From positions 1,240,001 to 1,304,000 of the forward strand of contig JAJGRE010000001.1 in NCBI GenBank assembly GCA_021083345.1: 64,000 nt of DNA. Reading direction: 5' to 3'. The notes beneath the pieces were generated by a model. The model worked only from the letters and a program-made list of their open reading frames with translations. It made no database searches and was not told the DNA's origin. This document shows, one piece after another, positions 1 through 8,450 of this stretch (the first letter of the stretch is position 1; the number at the start of each line of letters is the position of its first letter). The position numbers and the translations under genes are program-made. Source of the DNA: Calditrichales bacterium MX18-03. Its GTDB lineage: Bacteria > Bacillota > Clostridia > Lutisporales > Lutisporaceae.

Positions 1-948
1 GCGCTTAAGCTTCAGCTTATTGTCCGCGATATCGGCTACCAGGCCGTCCCGTAATGAAATCAGAGGCGCTAGGAGCACTTCTGAGTCTACCAGCTCCAAA
101 AACTTGATGAATACAATAACCGACGGCAGCAATATTTCAGCCCGGTCACTTGCAATGCCGTACTTTTGCACGATATTCTGCGTGCTCATGGACTTTAGCA
201 TCCCAAAGAGCCTAATCAGCTCCTGCTTATGTAATCTCACGACATGATCAAGCTTGTGATTGCACAGCACTGAGATGACTTTCAATTCGCCGCCGATGCC
301 GATCATGTTTTTTAAGCCGCTTTCTCTGATCTGCGATTTAAGGAGATAGATCCTGCTTTCGACAAAAGCGTCCATCACGTTGGGGAAATCAAGGGTTTTG
401 CGCTCCAGATCATGCAGAATCTCACGAAGGCGAAGGGATCCCACTTTAATATTCTCGGTATAATTCAGATGCCCATGCTTATAGACCGAGGCTTCCACCC
501 CGCCGGATCCGATATCCAGCACCAAAACACCGTCACTTCTCAGACCGGTATAATCCTGTATCTTGTCTCTAATACCCTTATAGGTATAGAAGCGTTCCTG
601 TGCATTATTGATGATTTCCACATCAATTCCGGTTTTTGTTCGGATCTGCTCAAGGATATAATCGCAATTTTCGGCTTCACGGATTGCACTGGTAGAAACG
701 GCACGGTATACCTTGACTTTGTATTCCTTCAACAGCATGTGGTAGTCATTGAGGATTTCACAGGTCTTTTGCACCGTTTCGGATTTGATAATGCCGTAGG
801 AAAAGGAGTCCCGCCCCAGGTTGATGGTCTTTCTGAGATCCTCAAGGGGAATGATCCTGCCATTGTTTTTTATTTCTACAATTTTCATCCTGATGGAATT
901 GGAGCCGATATCAATTGCTGCCGCCAAATCATTCTTCAACATGCCCAT
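1..948 (-). CDS. Ppx/GppA family phosphatase, 3' end beyond window
   Basis: Exopolyphosphatase/pppGpp phosphatase family (actin-like ATPase fold), hydrolysing polyphosphate or guanosine pentaphosphate in the cytoplasm. 316 codons are visible and remain open at base 1, so the C-terminus is missing. The N-terminal phosphate-1 motif AAIDIGSNSIRMKIVEI is clear, followed by STSAIREAENCDYI, a phosphate-2 segment VLDIGSGGVEASVY and GIGGELKVISVL. The usual second motif is DIGGGSxE; here it is DIGSGGVEAS, so activity may be altered. Three in-frame ATGs lie at 954, 948 and 942; GGAGG at 956-960 is 7 nt from the one at 948, which decides that start. It lies 108 nt downstream of a second Ppx/GppA gene on the same strand. 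A polyphosphate kinase gene might follow outside the window, but this is only inference. Confidence 0.88.
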   Translation of the reverse strand, partial: MGMLKNDLAAAIDIGSNSIRMKIVEIKNNGRIIPLEDLRKTINLGRDSFSYGIIKSETVQKTCEILNDYHMLLKEYKVKVYRAVSTSAIREAENCDYILEQIRTKTGIDVEIINNAQERFYTYKGIRDKIQDYTGLRSDGVLVLDIGSGGVEASVYKHGHLNYTENIKVGSLRLREILHDLERKTLDFPNVMDAFVESRIYLLKSQIRESGLKNMIGIGGELKVISVLCNHKLDHVVRLHKQELIRLFGMLKSMSTQNIVQKYGIASDRAEILLPSVIVFIKFLELVDSEVLLAPLISLRDGLVADIADNKLKLKR

Positions 949-1056
949 GGTCATCCCTCCGGTTTTCCTTTGTTACTCACTATTATAGCGGATTGTACGG
1001 CAAAAATTGACAAGAACTTGCAAGATTTTGTGTTATGTTTATGTAAAATTCTGCTC

Positions 1057-2568
1057 CTATATTATAACCAACTCTTTCTTGAATACCTTTTTAAATGCAG
1101 CACCCTGCTTAGCTGCCTCCGATATCTCCAGCGCCCCGTCTCCATCCTTCAAGGTTTCAAATATGACCCTTTCGCCCTTGATGCTGCATGCCACATCCTT
1201 GATGACTCCCGATTTGCTCCGGTCCAACTTGTCACATAACGTCAGCAATATGATCAGTTTTTTGAGCGCTTTATAGTCCTCCTTGGAAACGATATCCGAA
1301 TGCTTCATATAAAGGTTTTTAAGCTTGTCGCCCGAGAACTTCGGCGCAATCAGCGCTGCCATGACGATCTCGTGGTGTGTCAGACCATTCAGGCGGGCAT
1401 TGGTGATCAGGTAATACGTATGCCGGTCCCGGTTATAAAAATCAATGTTGATGCCCGCATCATGCAAAAGCGCCGCCCGTTCAAAGATCTGCCGGTATCG
1501 GTCCGGTGAATCCAGTATTCTTCCCATCTGATCATAAACCCGCATTGCAAGATGGGTCACATGTCCGGCATGAACCCGATCTATATCGTACAGTTTCAGG
1601 AAATTATTCATACTGAATTCGGCAGCATTCTCAATTGCAGAAATGCCCATCTGCCTCAAATAGTGACTGTAGAAAATTCCTTCCCGGATCCCGCTGCCGC
1701 TTATGATAAACCGGTCTGTTCCAAGCACTTCCAAAAGCTTGTTGACCGCACAGACACCGGCAGGGAGTATATCGGCCCGGTCCTTGGAAACCCCCGGCAT
1801 GCTGCACAGCTCTTCATAGCTCTTGCTTTTAATATCATTATAGATAATTAATACATCCGTCTGATTCATTTGGTACTGATGGGTAATATCCAGACTATAG
1901 CCTTTATTGACCCGATCGATCTTGCAAATGTTTCGGATCGTTCCCCCTACACCGATCAGTGGGAGAGCCGTGCCGGCCTGCAGCCAGGGAATGGATGCCA
2001 GCTTCTGAGCTAAAAAAGTCTCCAGCCTTTCCAATCCCCTCATGGAATCGTTTTCCCCTTTTAGAAACATCTCCGTCAGATTGACAGCCCCATAAGGAAG
2101 GCTGACGGCATCAACCTGCTTTCTTCCTATATATCTCGTAATCTCGGTACTGGCTCCTCCGATATCCACTGTGAATCCGCTGTCAATCATCATCGTACAG
2201 CTGACGCCGAGATAACCCAGCTCCGCTTCCTTTTTTCCGGATATCACCTCGAACCGGATGCCTGTTTCCTTTTCCAGCAGCGACAAAAATGCCGCCTGGT
2301 TTTTTGCCGCTCTCACGGCTGCAGTGGCAACAGCCAGTATATTGGTGACACCGCTGGTATCACACAGCTTTTTAAAAAGCTTGATGGTGCGTACCGTCCG
2401 TATGATCGCTTCCGGCTTCAGAAGCATATCTTCCGACATGTTTTCCGAGAGCCTTACGGTGTCCTTGACTTCGTTGACGATCCTGAAGGCACCGTCCTGA
2501 CGAATTTCAAAAAGTACCAGCCTGACGGAATTCGAACCAAGGTCTATGATGGCAATCATTTCTTTCAC
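1057..2568 (-). CDS. Ppx/GppA phosphatase with C-terminal HD domain
   Basis: About 503 aa, the long form of the exopolyphosphatase family: two actin-like subdomains (residues ~1-300) and a C-terminal HD-type helical domain (~310-500). Visible motifs are MIAIIDLGSNSVRLVLFEI, ATAAVRAAKNQAAF, GFTVDIGGASTEITRY and GVGGTIRNICKI; in the C-terminal part ERAALLHDAGINID supplies the His-Asp pair. It probably removes terminal phosphate from polyphosphate or pppGpp. The frame opens further upstream with a TTG overlapping the helicase gene, but GTG at 2568 has AGGTGA five nt before it, and ATG at 2559 begins right at the family's usual N-terminus. It follows the UvrD-like gene by about 22 nt, so it is probably cotranscribed with it. 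Its partner paralogue at 1-948 seems to lack or not yet reach the HD part. Confidence 0.9.
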   Translation of the reverse strand: MKEMIAIIDLGSNSVRLVLFEIRQDGAFRIVNEVKDTVRLSENMSEDMLLKPEAIIRTVRTIKLFKKLCDTSGVTNILAVATAAVRAAKNQAAFLSLLEKETGIRFEVISGKKEAELGYLGVSCTMMIDSGFTVDIGGASTEITRYIGRKQVDAVSLPYGAVNLTEMFLKGENDSMRGLERLETFLAQKLASIPWLQAGTALPLIGVGGTIRNICKIDRVNKGYSLDITHQYQMNQTDVLIIYNDIKSKSYEELCSMPGVSKDRADILPAGVCAVNKLLEVLGTDRFIISGSGIREGIFYSHYLRQMGISAIENAAEFSMNNFLKLYDIDRVHAGHVTHLAMRVYDQMGRILDSPDRYRQIFERAALLHDAGINIDFYNRDRHTYYLITNARLNGLTHHEIVMAALIAPKFSGDKLKNLYMKHSDIVSKEDYKALKKLIILLTLCDKLDRSKSGVIKDVACSIKGERVIFETLKDGDGALEISEAAKQGAAFKKVFKKELVII

Positions 2569-2590
2569 AATCTTCACCTGCTTTACTTCA

Positions 2591-4711
2591 CTAGTCAATA
2601 TATTTTAATGGACAGAACATTTTGGAAAACGCTTTCTCGCCATACACATCAAAATGCACCGTAACCGCATTGTCATCTTCGCTGATGACGGTGCCGATTC
2701 CATATTTATCATGGCTCACCTTTCTCAAACGCTCTTTCTCCTGCTCCGGAGCCGATGCCACCGCATGCCTTGCCTTATTGTCCATGTTGCTTTTGATCTC
2801 CCTGCGAAGCTGGCTGAGGTTGGAAGCACGGCTTCCAAAATCGTCACTTTCAATCAGCTCCTGGGGAATCATCCTGAGAAAGGGGCTGGGTATGCCGTAT
2901 ACACCAAACTCCTCAGGATTGGCATGATAGGAAATTTCCAAATAATCCTTTGCTCTGGTGATCCCCACAAAAAACAACCGTTTTTCTTCTTCTTCCTCCT
3001 CCGGATTTTTTGCCGGAATGGGCATCAGGCCCAGATTGGCGCCGGATATGAACACGTATTGGAACTCAAGACCCTTGGCGGCATGGAGCGTCATGAGCTT
3101 CACAGCCGGCTTGCCTTTATCTGCGGCTGCATTCCATATCGGACTGCCGTATAAGGCTGTCTGGTTCAGAAAATCCGTGATGCCTTCCAGGATGGGCTTT
3201 TCCCTTTCCAGTATAAAATGAATGAGTTCCTCAAGGTATCTCATGACAAAGGCCTCATCGTCTGCATAACTGACAGAGGTAGGCATCAGCAAGCCGCCCA
3301 TGCCAAAGTAGTCAAAGATGCTACGGGCATCCGGCATGCTTTCAAACGATGCGCACCATGACGCAAAACCCTTGGAATTTTCTAAAAGTGCCGGCAGGCT
3401 GCCGCTTCCTTCATAAAAATCCAGCAGCAGCTTTTTTGCCTGTTTGCCGCTGATTCCCAGGCCGTACCGGTTGTCACCCACCACATACAGCAGGCTGTCC
3501 CTGTCATTGGCATTAACGGCAGCCTTCAGCAGCCTGACAGTAAAATGCAGGACGGGTATATCCCGAAGTGATTTTTTAATGGATATCTCATGGGGGATGC
3601 CTTGGTTCTCAAATACATTCCTGAATACCTCGCTCTGCTTCTGCTTGCGGTACAGCACCGCCATCTCGCCGTAACCGGCACCGCTGTCATGCAGCTTCCG
3701 GAGTTTTTCACTTAAATACAAAGCTTCATTAAAGGTATTATAGTGCTTTTTTACATAAATGGGCTTCCCAGCCTCCCGGATGCCCGAAATGGATTGCCCC
3801 GGCTCCAGGAAGGCCTTTGCAGCATCCAGTATGGTACCGGTGGACCGGTAGTTGATGGGTAGCGTCAGCTCGTTGGCATGATAGCGCTGCTTGAACTGCC
3901 TGAAAAGCTCCCGCTGGCTGCCCCTGAAGCTGTAGATTACCTGGTTGGGGTCACCTACCACAAAGAGATGCCCCTTTCCCTTATGCAGACAGTCTATCAG
4001 CTCCAGCTGCATTGAATCGCAGTCCTGAAATTCATCCACCACAACCCAGTCGGGACAAAACACATGCTCTCTCAGAAGCTCCACGGCATATTCCAGGAGG
4101 TCGTCGAATTCCATCATGTTGCAGCGCTTTTTCTCTTCCTTCAAGAGCTTCAGAAAGTCATGCAAATCATCGTCATGCTTCATATTGCCGTACAGCAGCC
4201 TGCCCTGCCTGACCATTTCGATCCGCTTTTTCAGCTTGTTCCGGTATTTGACAGACAGCTCATGCTCGTGGATGACGCGGTCATAGAATGCCAGAATCTC
4301 GTCCCCGTCACAAATAGAGAAGTTTCCGGTAAAGCCCAGGATCTCCACCGGAAGCACAGTGGCCAGCAAAGTGCGGGCAACACTGTGAAAAGTACCGAAA
4401 AAGCGCATGGAGGCTTCACTGATCCCCGGATTTTTCTCCCGCAGCCTGGTCTTGATTTCTTCTGCGGCCTTGTTGGTAAAGGTCAGCACCACCATGCGCT
4501 CCAGCGGAATCCCCTTTATGAAATGCAGATAGAGCACCTTATGGATCAGGACAGTTGTCTTGCCGCTGCCAACCTGTGCATTCAGGAGCAGCGCCCGGCT
4601 GTGGTCGTATATTGCCGCCTGCTGGTACTCATTCAGCACCTCCAGGTCGGATTTAAGCCGGGTCTGGAAGCTGCCGCCTTCCGGTATTGACTTGTTTGGA
4701 ATATCCTGCAT
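2591..4711 (-). CDS. UvrD/PcrA-like superfamily 1 DNA helicase
   Basis: 706 aa ATP-dependent 3'-5' DNA helicase of the UvrD/Rep/PcrA group, acting in repair or removal of proteins from DNA. Motif I (Walker A) is AQVGSGKTT at residues 45-53, preceded by the Q-motif LNEYQQAAI; motif II is VVDEFQDCD (~225); motif III VGDPNQVIYSFRGS; motif IV LPINYRSTGTILDAA; motif V TLHAAKGLEFQYVF; motif VI LFFVGITRAKDYLEI. The last ~45 residues (VSHDKYGIGTVISED to the FCPLKYID end) resemble the Tudor-like C-terminal module by which PcrA/UvrD contacts RNA polymerase. ATG at 4711 has a TAGGTG site. It begins 8 nt after the MrfA-like gene ends, so the two are probably translated from one mRNA. Confidence 0.92.
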   Translation of the reverse strand: MQDIPNKSIPEGGSFQTRLKSDLEVLNEYQQAAIYDHSRALLLNAQVGSGKTTVLIHKVLYLHFIKGIPLERMVVLTFTNKAAEEIKTRLREKNPGISEASMRFFGTFHSVARTLLATVLPVEILGFTGNFSICDGDEILAFYDRVIHEHELSVKYRNKLKKRIEMVRQGRLLYGNMKHDDDLHDFLKLLKEEKKRCNMMEFDDLLEYAVELLREHVFCPDWVVVDEFQDCDSMQLELIDCLHKGKGHLFVVGDPNQVIYSFRGSQRELFRQFKQRYHANELTLPINYRSTGTILDAAKAFLEPGQSISGIREAGKPIYVKKHYNTFNEALYLSEKLRKLHDSGAGYGEMAVLYRKQKQSEVFRNVFENQGIPHEISIKKSLRDIPVLHFTVRLLKAAVNANDRDSLLYVVGDNRYGLGISGKQAKKLLLDFYEGSGSLPALLENSKGFASWCASFESMPDARSIFDYFGMGGLLMPTSVSYADDEAFVMRYLEELIHFILEREKPILEGITDFLNQTALYGSPIWNAAADKGKPAVKLMTLHAAKGLEFQYVFISGANLGLMPIPAKNPEEEEEEKRLFFVGITRAKDYLEISYHANPEEFGVYGIPSPFLRMIPQELIESDDFGSRASNLSQLRREIKSNMDNKARHAVASAPEQEKERLRKVSHDKYGIGTVISEDDNAVTVHFDVYGEKAFSKMFCPLKYID

Positions 4712-4719
4712 GATAGCAC

Positions 4720-7353
4720 CTACTTTACCAGGTCGTCATACCTTCTCATGATTTTTTCCGTGATGTCGGCTGGTGTCTTTTCAATGACCTTGACGCTGAC
4801 ATCAAAGCCCGAGGGTACCTCTACATACCGCTTGATGGTATTGATCAGCTTGCGCTTGTTTGCGGTTTCCAGGATCCACGTCTCATAGAACCGAAAGTCG
4901 GTAATAATGTTGAGAAGGTCACCGGTTACTTCAACCCTATCTATCGTACTCAAAAAGCTGTTCATGTATTCGCCCTTGTTCTTCAGGAACAGCACAAACG
5001 CCTGCCATCTGGCAGGCAGCTCCTTCAGCTTGAAGCTGTATTCCATCACCACCTGCGGTGCCTTCTCCGGCCGTCTGACATTCTGTGGCGCTTCCGCCTC
5101 CTTCAGCATGCTGAGGAGTCCCCAGCGCACCAGCGTGCGGTCCAGATGATAATCTCCTACGCAGGCTGGGCACCCTTCATCGCATTTGCAGTTTTCCACC
5201 AGTTCAACAGCTTCCTGGATGATTTCCCGGGCAAAATCATATGCCTTTTCCGAAAAGCCCAGGCCTCCGGGATAAAGATCATACAACAGCACATGGGATT
5301 TTTTGACCTCCCCCTGCTCGTTCTTGGTATTAAAAACCGTCGCCGATAGGTCCTCATGGGTGGACATGGTCCGCCGCATGGCCGCGGAGAGCAGGCTGTG
5401 CTTCAGGCCGTTGTAATAGTTGTGCTGCGTATGGACATTATAGACCCGGTCCACCTCATCATCTACTGTAAACCACAAGCCTTCGGTCTCGATCTCCATA
5501 AAAAGCGGAAGCGTGATCCTTTCAAAGCCCAGGTTCTGGTGGTTGTGGAACTGGACCATCTTATACGCCGGTATGGCTTCTTTGACCTTGACGTCTCCGA
5601 AAAAGGCCAATGTCCGCTCAATGCTCCGGTATTTGAACTCCCGGATCACGTTGACGTCAGTCTCCACAAAGGGGACAGTAAAATAGTTCATATCAACCGG
5701 AAACACGTAGGCAATCCGGTTGGTCAGGTCCAGGCTTTCCACCATGTACTGCATACTGTCATGGATATAGATGGCCTTGGGGTGTACCTCATGGAAGGCC
5801 AATGGCTCATCCATCTCGGTAATCACCATGCCGTTCATTTTATTGATCACCTTGTAGGTTTTATTGTCAATGTTCCGGAGACTATAGTCTCCTGCCGGAA
5901 ATTCATTGCCGGTCCATACGAAGCTGCCGTTCTCATTCTTCAGTTCCTTGGCCTGCAACAGTACCGGCACGATTTCCCCCAGGTCGGGAAAGACCGCAGC
6001 ATCGTCCAGTGTCAACGGCAGCTCGGCAGCGGCCGCCCTGACGTGAGCCAGCTGGATGAACAGATTATTCTTATCGATTACGGCATTTTCCACGCCGGAA
6101 TCAAACAGCCAATCGCTGTTGACAGCCAGGTACTGGTCGTTGGGTGTTATATCCAGGATCAGGATGCCGTACGCCTTCCCGCCCCGTCTCCCAGCCCGGC
6201 CCAGCTGCTGCCAGAAAGAGGCCTTCGTGCCGGGAAAGCCGGCTTCCACCACCAGGTCCAGCTTTCCGATATCAATGCCCAATTCCAGAGCATTGGTAGA
6301 AACAACACCGGCCAGCTTGCCGGAGGCCAGCCGTCCCTCGATTTCCTTCCGCTCCTCCGGCGTATAGCCGCCCCTGTAGCCGGCTACCAGGTGTGAAAGG
6401 TTCCTTCCAAGCGTCGGCTTGTTGTCCATATCGGACAAACGGTCCCTCACTTCTTTCAACACCACCTCCACCTCCCGCCTGGTCTTGCAGAAGGTGATGA
6501 AGCGTATATCCTGCTCTACCAGCAGAGGTATCAGCTCACTGGCTTCCGCCTCCGGGGTCCTCCGGTACTGGGTATCCCGGATCAACGGCGGCTGCCAGAA
6601 CTGCACCAGCTTCTCGCTGGAGGGGGACCCGTCCTTGTCGATGCGGCAGAATTTCTGTCCGCAGATCGCTTCTGCCAGCTCCAGCGGATTGGCGATGGTC
6701 GCCGAGCTGCACAGGAACTGGGGGGAACTCTTATAGTAGCCGCAGATGCGGTTCAATCGCCGGAGGATATTGGCCATGTGGGAGCCGAAAGCACCCCGGT
6801 AATAATGCAGCTCGTCAATGACCAGAAAGCCCAGTCTGGAAAAAATGTGGTTGAAACCGAAAACACTGTGGTTGGATAAGAAAGCGCCATTCAGCATTTC
6901 GGGATTTGTCAGAATGATATTGGCGTTCTTTCGGATCCGGGAACGCTCGCTGGGAGGCGTATCACCATCGTAAATGCCGGCTTGTATCCGCTTGCCCCCG
7001 AAATGTTCCAGCAGCGGCACCATGTTCCGGTACTGGTCATGGGCAAGGGCCTTGGTAGGATAGAGGAAAATCGCCCGCGTAGCGGGATCCTCCAATATCT
7101 TCTGCACAACGGGCAGCAGGAAACTCAAAGTCTTGCCGCTGGCCGTAGCCGTGGTAATGACCAGGTTGCTGCCTTCCAAAGCCCTTTCAAACATCTCCGC
7201 CTGATGGCTGTACAGCTTTTCGATGCCCTGGCTCTTCAGGTAGCCCCCAAGCTCCGGGGATAACTTTTCCGGAAATTCTGCCGTCACCGGCTGACGCGCA
7301 GGAATGGTTTTTGACGCAATGATGCGGTTTTGAAACTCACCGAGATTAACCAT
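4720..7353 (-). CDS. DEAD/DEAH-box helicase with C-terminal DUF1998 (YprA/MrfA-like)
   Basis: 877 aa superfamily 2 helicase. Motif I ATASGKTLSFLLP, motif Ib TNPEMLNG, motif II VIDELHYYRGAFG, motif III CSSATIANP, helicase-C with TNALELGIDIGKLDLV and QLGRAGRRGG. The C-terminal DUF1998/MZB region holds a four-cysteine cluster CKCDEGCPACVGDYHLDR. This architecture is that of B. subtilis YprA (MrfA), which with the nuclease MrfB repairs mitomycin-type lesions; no mrfB-like gene is visible here. The start at 7353 is chosen because GGAGG at 7359-7363 sits five nt before that ATG, although the frame is open further upstream. It is about 130 aa longer than B. subtilis YprA as I remember that protein, mostly at the C-terminus. 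It is the first gene of the operon with the UvrD-like helicase. Confidence 0.9.
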   Translation of the reverse strand: MVNLGEFQNRIIASKTIPARQPVTAEFPEKLSPELGGYLKSQGIEKLYSHQAEMFERALEGSNLVITTATASGKTLSFLLPVVQKILEDPATRAIFLYPTKALAHDQYRNMVPLLEHFGGKRIQAGIYDGDTPPSERSRIRKNANIILTNPEMLNGAFLSNHSVFGFNHIFSRLGFLVIDELHYYRGAFGSHMANILRRLNRICGYYKSSPQFLCSSATIANPLELAEAICGQKFCRIDKDGSPSSEKLVQFWQPPLIRDTQYRRTPEAEASELIPLLVEQDIRFITFCKTRREVEVVLKEVRDRLSDMDNKPTLGRNLSHLVAGYRGGYTPEERKEIEGRLASGKLAGVVSTNALELGIDIGKLDLVVEAGFPGTKASFWQQLGRAGRRGGKAYGILILDITPNDQYLAVNSDWLFDSGVENAVIDKNNLFIQLAHVRAAAAELPLTLDDAAVFPDLGEIVPVLLQAKELKNENGSFVWTGNEFPAGDYSLRNIDNKTYKVINKMNGMVITEMDEPLAFHEVHPKAIYIHDSMQYMVESLDLTNRIAYVFPVDMNYFTVPFVETDVNVIREFKYRSIERTLAFFGDVKVKEAIPAYKMVQFHNHQNLGFERITLPLFMEIETEGLWFTVDDEVDRVYNVHTQHNYYNGLKHSLLSAAMRRTMSTHEDLSATVFNTKNEQGEVKKSHVLLYDLYPGGLGFSEKAYDFAREIIQEAVELVENCKCDEGCPACVGDYHLDRTLVRWGLLSMLKEAEAPQNVRRPEKAPQVVMEYSFKLKELPARWQAFVLFLKNKGEYMNSFLSTIDRVEVTGDLLNIITDFRFYETWILETANKRKLINTIKRYVEVPSGFDVSVKVIEKTPADITEKIMRRYDDLVK

Positions 7354-7450
7354 ATGTACCTCCATATGTAAAATGAGTCGCATTCTATATACATTGTACC
7401 AGATTGGAATTGGACAGTGAATCTTCAGCTGCCAATTTGTATGGGATTGC

Positions 7451-7480
7451 AAAAAATGAAAGGCCCTGTAAGGCCTTTCA
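7451..7480 (-). terminator. Rho-independent terminator of the small P-loop gene
   Basis: Read on the minus strand, TGAAAGGCC and GGGCCTTTCA form a 9-10 bp stem with a tetraloop, directly followed by six T. It lies about 30 nt downstream of the gene ending at 7510 and separates it from the helicase operon. Confidence 0.85.
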
Positions 7481-7509
7481 TTAAATATGGTCATGATATT
7501 GTTTTCAAG

Positions 7510-7920
7510 TTAAATCATGTATTCCTTAAGGAACTCGGGAATACCGTCAATGCTGCGGCTGCAGCTGATGATAAAGTTGACGCCGAACTTCTCGTGTAGC
7601 TTCTTCAGGTTTTCAATGAAAGCCTCAAGGCAATCATCCTGAGCATTGGTAATGATTTTCTGACCGTCGATGAATATCTTGTCTATGTCAAAGTTCTGGG
7701 AAACGACACCACAAAGGAATCCGTAGAAGGATTTCAGGTTTTCGAGATGGAAGTCACCGGTTTCGATGAGGCGGATGTCTCTGTTCAAGTCATGCATATG
7801 CCTGCTGTTGCGGTCGACATAGACCACACTGCCACTGGAGTTTGCTACCGCTTCGTTCGCCATATCGATCATCCGCTTGGTCTTGCCTGACCCTTTGACA
7901 CCCAGTATAAAATGAACCAT
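7510..7920 (-). CDS. Small P-loop ATPase-like protein, function unknown
   Basis: 136 aa. The N-terminus MVHFILGVKGSGKTKRMIDM is a Walker A P-loop (GVKGSGKT, residues 7-14). A Walker-B-like hydrophobic strand ending in acid (IDKIFIDGQKI) is at ~80-90, and FIISCSRS at ~115 could be the sensor strand. The size fits a minimal P-loop NTPase, with no accessory domain. Such proteins are found as single genes in Clostridia, but I know no defined function. ATG at 7920 has GGGGG eight nt upstream. It is monocistronic: its own terminator lies below it and the divergent nhaC promoter region above it. Confidence 0.75.
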   Translation of the reverse strand: MVHFILGVKGSGKTKRMIDMANEAVANSSGSVVYVDRNSRHMHDLNRDIRLIETGDFHLENLKSFYGFLCGVVSQNFDIDKIFIDGQKIITNAQDDCLEAFIENLKKLHEKFGVNFIISCSRSIDGIPEFLKEYMI

Positions 7921-8216
7921 TTTAACTACCCCCTAACGCTTTTTTTTAGAGATTAATATAAAGATACTATAACATGACCTTTTTTTCAATCGAAATATTT
8001 TTTCAAATTGCTTTTTTATTCACAATATTGCGTTTATGCATAAATATCAGTCTTATTATCCCTGAAATCACTGGTATTTTATGCATCGCTTTTATCCGCT
8101 TTTTTGTATAAACTTAACTATTTTGCCCCCTGGGATGTACACTCCGGAAATTCGGGAAAAAGGACGAAATCTGGAGGAAAGTAAGAAAATGCACAAATGT
8201 CGGATAAATTTAACTA
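7921..8216. other. AT-rich intergenic region between the P-loop gene and the nhaC promoter
   Basis: About 300 bases with no open frame having a ribosome-binding site. It is strongly AT-rich with poly-T tracts near 7945 and 7980. A possible minus-strand promoter for the P-loop gene lies near 7965-7990 (TTGAAA with poorly spaced TAGTAT). I see no further feature. Confidence 0.5.
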
Positions 8217-8245
8217 TTTACACAATTTAAAAACTTTGAGATAAT
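8217..8245 (+). promoter_or_regulatory. nhaC copy 1 promoter
   Basis: TTTACA at 8217-8222, exactly 17 bp spacer, then GATAAT at 8240-8245. The same boxes and spacing occur before nhaC copy 2 (10051-10079), including the shared spacer end TTTGA, which supports function. The predicted start near 8252 gives a leader of about 200 nt. Confidence 0.75.
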
Positions 8246-8251
8246 ATAAAT

Positions 8252-8450
8252 TAGTGAAATCTTAAAATATAATTGTATTTTTTTGTTTTTAGGGGGGTTG
8301 ACCTGACTGGTTTAAAACTGCCGTGGCGGTGGACAAAAAGCCCGACACAACCGAAATTTTTAGTAATTCCTAGTGTCAATCTTCGTTTGGCTTTCGGTTT
8401 GCCGGCAACAGGCAGTAAAATAAAAAGCAAATCAGAAAGGGGAAATGTAA
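8252..8450 (+). promoter_or_regulatory. Long structured leader of nhaC copy 1
   Basis: Untranslated leader of about 200 nt. CAACCGAAA near 8346 can pair with TTTCGGTTTG near 8394, inside an outer CTGCC/GGCAG pairing (about 8321 and 8410), so the RNA can fold into one long closed structure ending about 25 nt before the AAAGGGG ribosome-binding site. I cannot assign it to a known riboswitch class. The copy 2 leader has no visible similarity to it. Confidence 0.4.

Noticed and set aside
412-1239. 275-codon plus-strand open frame
   Set aside because: It lies antisense to the two Ppx/GppA genes, has no family signal and no ribosome-binding site; the minus-strand proteins are clearly real.
5356-6396. 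346-codon plus-strand open frame
   Set aside because: Antisense to the MrfA-like helicase, whose motifs are complete across this stretch; the product has shadow-like composition.
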